Notes under the pieces: generated by a model
The model's database searches: none
Seen by the model: the letters and a program-made list of their open reading frames with translations, nothing else
What the model was told of the DNA's origin: nothing
Shown: positions 60,047-64,000 of the stretch, in pieces
How the letters are laid out: every line of letters starts with the position of its first letter
Position numbering within the stretch: position 1 is the first letter of the stretch
Program-made: the position numbers and the translations under genes
DNA from: Rhizorhabdus dicambivorans
GTDB taxonomy: Bacteria > Pseudomonadota > Alphaproteobacteria > Sphingomonadales > Sphingomonadaceae
DNA length: 64,000 nucleotides
NCBI RefSeq assembly: GCF_002355275.1
Contig: NZ_CP023449.1
Coordinates: 1,838,001 to 1,902,000 of the forward strand
Direction: 5' to 3'

Positions 60047-61174
60047 TCAGTCGCCCGAGACGTCGATTTCGGCTTCCATCGAAAGCCCGACCCGCAGCGG
60101 ATGCTCGGCCAGTTCCTTCGGGTCGAGCGCGATCCTTACGGGCAACCGCTGGACGACCTTGATCCAGTTGCCGGTCGCGTTCTGCGCCGGGATCAGCGCG
60201 AAGGCCGATCCGGTGCCGCCCGAGAAGCCCACCACGCGGCCATGATAGACGACGTCGCCGCCATAGAGATCGGCGGTGAGGGTGGCGGGCTGGCCGGGCT
60301 TGACGCGGCGCAGCTGCCGCTCCTTGAAATTGGCATCGACATAGACCTGCGACACCGGGACGATCATCATCACCGGGTTGCCGGTGGCGACCCGCTGGCC
60401 GACCTGGACCTGCCGGCGGGTGACGATGCCGTCGATCGGCGCGCGGATGACGGTGCGGTCGAGATCGAGCTTTGCCGCAGCCAGCTTCGCCTTGGCGGAA
60501 AGCACCATCGGATCGGTCTCGACGGTCGCGCCGCTCACCATCGCCTGGTTCGCCGCAAGCTGGCCGGCGGCCGCCCCCTGGTTCGATCGCGCCTGGGCGA
60601 GGCCCGCGCGCGCCGCCGCGAAGGCCTTGCGCGCGCTGGTCAGTTCCTCGCCGGAGACGGCGCCGGACGGTTGCAGCTTCAGGCGGCGGTCGAGATCTAT
60701 CCGCGCCTGCTCATAGTCGGCCGCGGCCCGGGCGATATCTGCGCGCCGCGCATCGACCTGTGCCGCCAGGGCGTCGCTGGTTGCCGTCGCCTGACGGAAC
60801 ATCCGTTGCGCCCGTGTCAGCTCGGCCGCGGCGCCTTGATAGGCCAGCCGGGCATTGGCATCATCGAGCCGGATCAGCACGTCACCCTTCTTCACCGCCT
60901 GGGTGTCGCTGACCCGCACCTCGACCACCTGTCCGGCGACGAGCGGCGTGACCTGCGCGACCTCGGCGGCGACATAGGCATTGTCGGTGCTGACATGGTT
61001 GCGACCGATCAGCAGATACCAGAGGCCCCAGATGATCGCCGCAGCGCCGACCACAAGCGCAAGGCGGGTCAGCCACAGCCGGCGCTTTTCGAGCCGCGCC
61101 GCCTTCAGCGCCTGCGCATCCGCCTCGGAGGGCGTATCGGCGCCGGCGGGGGTGATCGGATCGGCATCAGCCAT
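60047..61174 (-). CDS. HlyD/EmrA-family periplasmic adaptor
   Basis: A 375-residue membrane-fusion protein. One membrane segment (about 32-52, LALVVGAAAIIWGLWYLL), an N-terminal lipoyl half starting VSTDNAYVAAEVAQVTPLV in two parts, a coiled-coil hairpin (about 95-210) and a second lipoyl half with RAPIDGIVTRRQVQVGQRV are visible. The ATG at 61174 follows AAGGA by about eight bases; it overlaps the NodT gene end by eight bases, and the ATG at 61198 is less likely. It connects the DHA2 permease with the outer-membrane factor. Confidence 0.92.
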   Translation of the reverse strand: MADADPITPAGADTPSEADAQALKAARLEKRRLWLTRLALVVGAAAIIWGLWYLLIGRNHVSTDNAYVAAEVAQVTPLVAGQVVEVRVSDTQAVKKGDVLIRLDDANARLAYQGAAAELTRAQRMFRQATATSDALAAQVDARRADIARAAADYEQARIDLDRRLKLQPSGAVSGEELTSARKAFAAARAGLAQARSNQGAAAGQLAANQAMVSGATVETDPMVLSAKAKLAAAKLDLDRTVIRAPIDGIVTRRQVQVGQRVATGNPVMMIVPVSQVYVDANFKERQLRRVKPGQPATLTADLYGGDVVYHGRVVGFSGGTGSAFALIPAQNATGNWIKVVQRLPVRIALDPKELAEHPLRVGLSMEAEIDVSGD

Positions 61175-62636
61175 TCGGGCTATCCTTGGCATAGGCAACA
61201 GGGTTGGGGGTGAAGCCGCCGCCCAGTGCGCGGACCAGGGCGACGTCCAGCGCGAACATCCGGGCGTCGAGAGCGGCGACCGCGCGGCGCGCCTGCAACA
61301 GCTTCTCTTCCGCCGTCAGCACGCTCAGATAGGTCGACAACCCACCCTCGTACCGTTTGCGGGCGATCGCATAGGCTTCCTCGGAATCGGCCAGCGCCTG
61401 GCGCGACTGGGCGAGCCGGTCGGCTGCCCAAAGCTGGCTCGTCACCGCGTCGGCTACCTCGCGATAGGCGGTCAGGACGCGGAGATCGTAGCTGGCGACG
61501 GCTTCGTCATAAGCGGCGCGGGCGCCACGATACTGGCCCGCAATCGCGCCGCCGTGGAAGATGGGCAGGCTGACCGCCGGGCCCACGCGGCCGGTGGTCG
61601 ATCCGCCCTTCGCCAGATTTTCCAGCCCGAACGACTGGAGGCCGACCAGCGCATCGAGCCGGATCGCCGGGTAGAAATCGGCACGGGCGGCCTTGATCCG
61701 TCGGGCGGCGGCCTCGGCACGGGCGCGGGCGGCGGCGATGTCGGGACGGCGACCGACGAGTTCGGTGGTGATCCGAGCCGGGAGGGCCGGCGGGTGAAGG
61801 GTCGCAAGATTGGGCCGGGCAATATCCCTTCCCCGATCAGGCCCGGCGCCGATCAGCGCGGCGATCTGGTTTCGCGCCAGCGAGATCGCCTCCTCTGTCG
61901 CGGCGAGATCGGCCCGCGCCTGGGGCACGCCGGCGTCGGCCTGTTTCTGCTCGGCACGGGTGTCGAGGCCCGAGCGGACCCGATCGCCCACCAACTGCCG
62001 GGTGGCGGTGCGGAGCTCGACGGCCGCGGCCAGCACGTCGCGTTCGGCATGCAGCCGGGCAAGATCGGCATAGGCGGCGGCGATCGCTGTGGTCAGCATC
62101 AGCCGGGCTTGGCCCTGTTCCATCCACGCCGCCTCGGCTTCGGACGTCGCGGCGGCCAGCGCCGCGCGGTTGCCGCCCCACAGGTCGAGATCATAGGACA
62201 GGTTGAGCGATGCCCGGCCGATATCCTGCCAACCACGGGGGACGAACTGGGCCGGAACGCCGTTGTTGTAGCTCTGCTTCTGGAGCGCCGCCTCGCCGGT
62301 CGCATCGATCGACGGCAGCAGCGGAGCACCGGCGGCTTGCGCCAGCCCTTCGGCGCGCCGGAATCGTGCGGCCGCAGCGGCGGCATCGGGCGAACCGCGC
62401 AATCCTTCCTCGATCAGCTGGGTCAGCTGCTGATCGCCATAGTCCCGCCACCAGCCATCGCCGGGCCACTGCCCCGCCTCGTCACGCATGGCGAAGCTCT
62501 GCTCGGCGGCGATGCTGCCCGGTGCGCGGAGCTCCGGCCGTGTCCCCAGATCGGGTATGGAAGCGCATCCAGCCAGGGCCAGGGCCAGGGCGAGCGGGAC
62601 GGGACCACGGCGCGGGGTAAGGCGACTCTGATTCAT
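61167..62636 (-). CDS. NodT-type outer-membrane efflux lipoprotein
   Basis: A 489-residue TolC-like outer-membrane factor of the RND/NodT lipoprotein subgroup. The signal peptide ends in LALAGC, giving a lipobox with Cys at about residue 24. Two repeated OEP domains form the barrel and coiled coil (LTQLIEEGLRGSPDAAAAAARF, and RRYEGGLSTYLSVLTAEEKL, in parts). The ATG at 62636 directly follows a TTG. It completes the tripartite efflux pump and is the first gene of the operon. Confidence 0.92.
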   Translation of the reverse strand: MNQSRLTPRRGPVPLALALALAGCASIPDLGTRPELRAPGSIAAEQSFAMRDEAGQWPGDGWWRDYGDQQLTQLIEEGLRGSPDAAAAAARFRRAEGLAQAAGAPLLPSIDATGEAALQKQSYNNGVPAQFVPRGWQDIGRASLNLSYDLDLWGGNRAALAAATSEAEAAWMEQGQARLMLTTAIAAAYADLARLHAERDVLAAAVELRTATRQLVGDRVRSGLDTRAEQKQADAGVPQARADLAATEEAISLARNQIAALIGAGPDRGRDIARPNLATLHPPALPARITTELVGRRPDIAAARARAEAAARRIKAARADFYPAIRLDALVGLQSFGLENLAKGGSTTGRVGPAVSLPIFHGGAIAGQYRGARAAYDEAVASYDLRVLTAYREVADAVTSQLWAADRLAQSRQALADSEEAYAIARKRYEGGLSTYLSVLTAEEKLLQARRAVAALDARMFALDVALVRALGGGFTPNPVAYAKDSPNG

Positions 62637-62686
62637 CAAAAGCGTACCATGTAGGATGGTTGGGGATGTGCGCCCGGCTTACCCCC

Positions 62687-62714
62687 TTGTCAATATGAAA
62701 CTGTACCATATAGT
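62687..62714 (+). promoter_or_regulatory. tetR promoter
   Basis: TTGTCA (62687-62692), 16 bases, then TATAGT (62709-62714) form a good sigma-70-like promoter. The predicted start falls at about 62720-62721, on or next to the A of the tetR ATG, so the mRNA may be leaderless. Confidence 0.6.
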
Positions 62715-62720
62715 ACGGTT
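62699..62720. promoter_or_regulatory. TetR operator
   Basis: AACTGTACCATATAGTACGGTT is an imperfect palindrome (inner GTAC-CATATA-GTAC). It covers the -10 region and ends one base before the tetR start codon. A partial half-site, GTACCATGTAG, lies at about 62644-62654 before the NodT gene. Binding would block both divergent transcripts. Confidence 0.65.
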
Positions 62721-63362
62721 ATGGATTTGACTCGGGAAGATGCAAGTCTGAGCCGCCGCGAGGTGCGCCGCAACGATCGTCGCGATGCGATGCTGGCGGT
62801 GGCCTATGACTATTTCCTGGAGCATGGCTATGCGGCGACGAGCATGTCCGGAATAGCCGCGACGCTCGGTGGATCGAAGGCGACGCTCTGGAGCTATTTC
62901 CCCTCGAAGGAAGCCTTGTTCGAAGCCGTGCTGGACTACGCCACGACCATGTTCCGCCAGCAGATATCGGTGCTGCTGGAGACCGGCGGAGAACCCGAAC
63001 CGACCCTGCGAAGCTTCGCCCGGCGTTTCATCGAAAGGGTGACGGCCCCGCAGGCGGTGGCGCTGCAGCGGCTGGTGCTCGCGGAGGTCGGGCGCTTCCC
63101 CGAGATCGGCGAGATATTCTACGAACGCGGCCCCCGCACGACGTATCAGCTGCTCGGCAATTTCATCGCCACGGCTATGGCCCGGGGGCAGTTGCGCCAG
63201 GATGATCCGCTCAGGGCCGCCAAGATGCTGATCGCCCTGTGTACCGGCGGGTGCCTGCAACTCGTATTGCTCGACCGGATCGACGCTCCGGCCGTGGATA
63301 TGATCGGGGCCGACGCCGATGCGGCGGTCGATTTCTTCCTGCGCGGCTACGCGCCCGACTGA
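62721..63362 (+). CDS. TetR/AcrR-family repressor of the efflux operon
   Basis: A 213-residue TetR-type repressor with an N-terminal helix-turn-helix (about 22-66): AVAYDYFLEHGYAATSMSGI and GGSKATLWSYFPSKEALFEA in two parts. The helical C-terminal domain resembles the TetR_C_7 (AefR-like) type. The gene diverges from the NodT-HlyD-DHA2 operon across 84 bases and carries an operator directly before its start codon. No ribosome binding site is visible, which agrees with leaderless translation. Hydrophobic drugs are probable inducers. Confidence 0.9.
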   Translation: MDLTREDASLSRREVRRNDRRDAMLAVAYDYFLEHGYAATSMSGIAATLGGSKATLWSYFPSKEALFEAVLDYATTMFRQQISVLLETGGEPEPTLRSFARRFIERVTAPQAVALQRLVLAEVGRFPEIGEIFYERGPRTTYQLLGNFIATAMARGQLRQDDPLRAAKMLIALCTGGCLQLVLLDRIDAPAVDMIGADADAAVDFFLRGYAPD

Positions 63363-63376
63363 ACCCGATCCAAATG

Positions 63377-63403
63377 AAAAGGGCGGCCCGAAGACCGCCC
63401 TTT
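63377..63403. terminator. bidirectional terminator between tetR and rpsD
   Basis: GGGCGG (63381-63386) and CCGCCC (63395-63400) form a stem, flanked by AAAA on the left and TTT on the right. It lies between the two convergent genes, so it can end both transcripts. Confidence 0.75.
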
Positions 63404-63426
63404 CCCTGTTCCGATAACCGGATCGA

Positions 63427-64000
63427 TCAGCGCGAGTAGAACTCGACGACCAGATTCGGTTCCATCTTGACGGGGTAGGGCACCTCGTCGAGCGTCGGCA
63501 CGCGGACGAAGGTGACCTTCGCGGCGCCGTCCTGGGCGATATATTCGGGAACGTCCCGCTCCGACAGGCCCTGCGCCTCGAGCACGAGCGCCATTTCCTG
63601 CGCCTTCGAGCCGAGGGTGATCTCGTCGCCCGGCTTCACCTGGCGCGAAGCGACGTTGCACTTCACGCCGTTGACGCGGATGTGGCCGTGGCTGACCAGC
63701 TGACGCGCGGCGAAGATGGTCGGCGCGAACTTGGCGCGATAGACGACCGCGTCGAGGCGGCGCTCGAGCAGGCCGATCAGGTTCTGCGAGGTGTCGCCCT
63801 TCATCTTCGAAGCGTCGGTATAGTTCCGCTTGAACTGCTTCTCGGTGACATCGCCGTAATAGCCCTTCAGCTTCTGCTTAGCCTTGAGCTGGATGCCGTA
63901 GTCGGACATCTTGCCCTTGCGGCGCTGGCCGTGCTGGCCGGGGCCATATTCACGCTTGTTGACCGGGCTCTTCGGGCGACCCCAGATGTTCTCGCCCATC
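63427..64000 (-). CDS. rpsD: 30S ribosomal protein S4, 5' end outside the window
   Basis: S4 nucleates 30S assembly by binding 16S rRNA. The visible 190 residues begin [20 protein letters not shown], which in full-length alphaproteobacterial S4 is preceded by about 14 residues, so the true start lies beyond the window edge. The S4 RNA-binding domain is at [34 protein letters not shown] in parts, and the C terminus is VVEFYSR. It stands apart from other ribosomal genes, as is usual for rpsD in this group. Confidence 0.97.
   Translation of the reverse strand, partial: MGENIWGRPKSPVNKREYGPGQHGQRRKGKMSDYGIQLKAKQKLKGYYGDVTEKQFKRNYTDASKMKGDTSQNLIGLLERRLDAVVYRAKFAPTIFAARQLVSHGHIRVNGVKCNVASRQVKPGDEITLGSKAQEMALVLEAQGLSERDVPEYIAQDGAAKVTFVRVPTLDEVPYPVKMEPNLVVEFYSR

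Overview
The window looks like an ordinary chromosomal stretch of a high-GC alphaproteobacterium, most likely a sphingomonad (Sphingomonas/Rhizorhabdus type). The grounds are the ftsB-pdhA-pdhB order with a lipoyl domain fused to PdhB, the alphaproteobacterial rpsD, a large TonB receptor in a small catabolic operon, a NodT/HlyD/DHA2 efflux operon, candidate EcfG-type and sigma-54 promoters, and several families of intergenic palindromic repeats typical of sphingomonads. The assignment rests on recognised protein families and gene order, not on a database search. No CRISPR array, prophage, IS transposase, integrase, rRNA or replication origin was seen. There is one tRNA (Lys, TTT).

Layout. 1-6.3 kb: an unrecognised gene of lower GC, a class I glutamine amidotransferase, then a compact partner-switching signalling cassette (STAS protein, metallo-beta-lactamase-fold hydrolase, CHASE2-SpoIIE phosphatase, RsbW-like ATPase, with an embedded FecR-OmpA lipoprotein pair). 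6.3-13.9 kb: an NtrY/NtrC-like two-component system divergent from an ABC export operon that has a consensus sigma-54 promoter and flanking inverted-repeat enhancer candidates. 14-21.5 kb: housekeeping genes (lgt, MidA/NDUFAF7-like methyltransferase, EF-hand protein, squalene/phytoene-synthase-like protein, single-domain response regulator, pdhB, pdhA, ftsB, type 5-like uracil-DNA glycosylase). 21.7-25.4 kb: a tightly packed envelope operon around LpoB- and YcfL-like proteins. 25.4-35.6 kb: folK, tRNA-Lys, a 35-residue membrane protein, an orphan Flp pilin, a UvrD helicase, an MFS exporter, cysK, an atypical-GC lipoprotein, ampG, a receiver protein and a dicarboxylate symporter. 35.7-41.7 kb: agmatine-to-putrescine genes (aguB, aguA) and a nucleotide-sugar pair (UDP-HexNAc 4-epimerase and dehydrogenase) followed by a frameshifted DUF6311-like membrane protein.

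41.7-47.4 kb: small stress and hypothetical proteins, two divergent Crp/Fnr paralogues, and a MarR - mannitol-type dehydrogenase - ROK fructokinase module. 47.4-55.4 kb: an accessory catabolic locus read leftward: carboxylesterase, TonB receptor, FAD-linked 2-hydroxyacid-type oxidase, MFS permease, AraC regulator and GntR regulator. Two pairs of one 15-bp palindromic operator (ACCTWTCWGAWAGGT) lie in front of the receptor and in front of the AraC-GntR pair, which predicts one autoregulated regulon. 55.6-64 kb: hsp20-lon behind a heat-shock-like promoter, a tripartite efflux operon with a divergent TetR repressor that may be read from a leaderless mRNA, and rpsD, whose 5' end lies beyond the window.

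The best leads are the operator-defined TonB/oxidase/MFS regulon, the partner-switch cassette with its embedded envelope pair, the sigma-54 region interrupted by a 97-bp repeat, the LpoB-YcfL operon, the G-tract frameshift in the DUF6311-like gene, and the 35-residue membrane protein. None of these is proven to be a new system from sequence alone.
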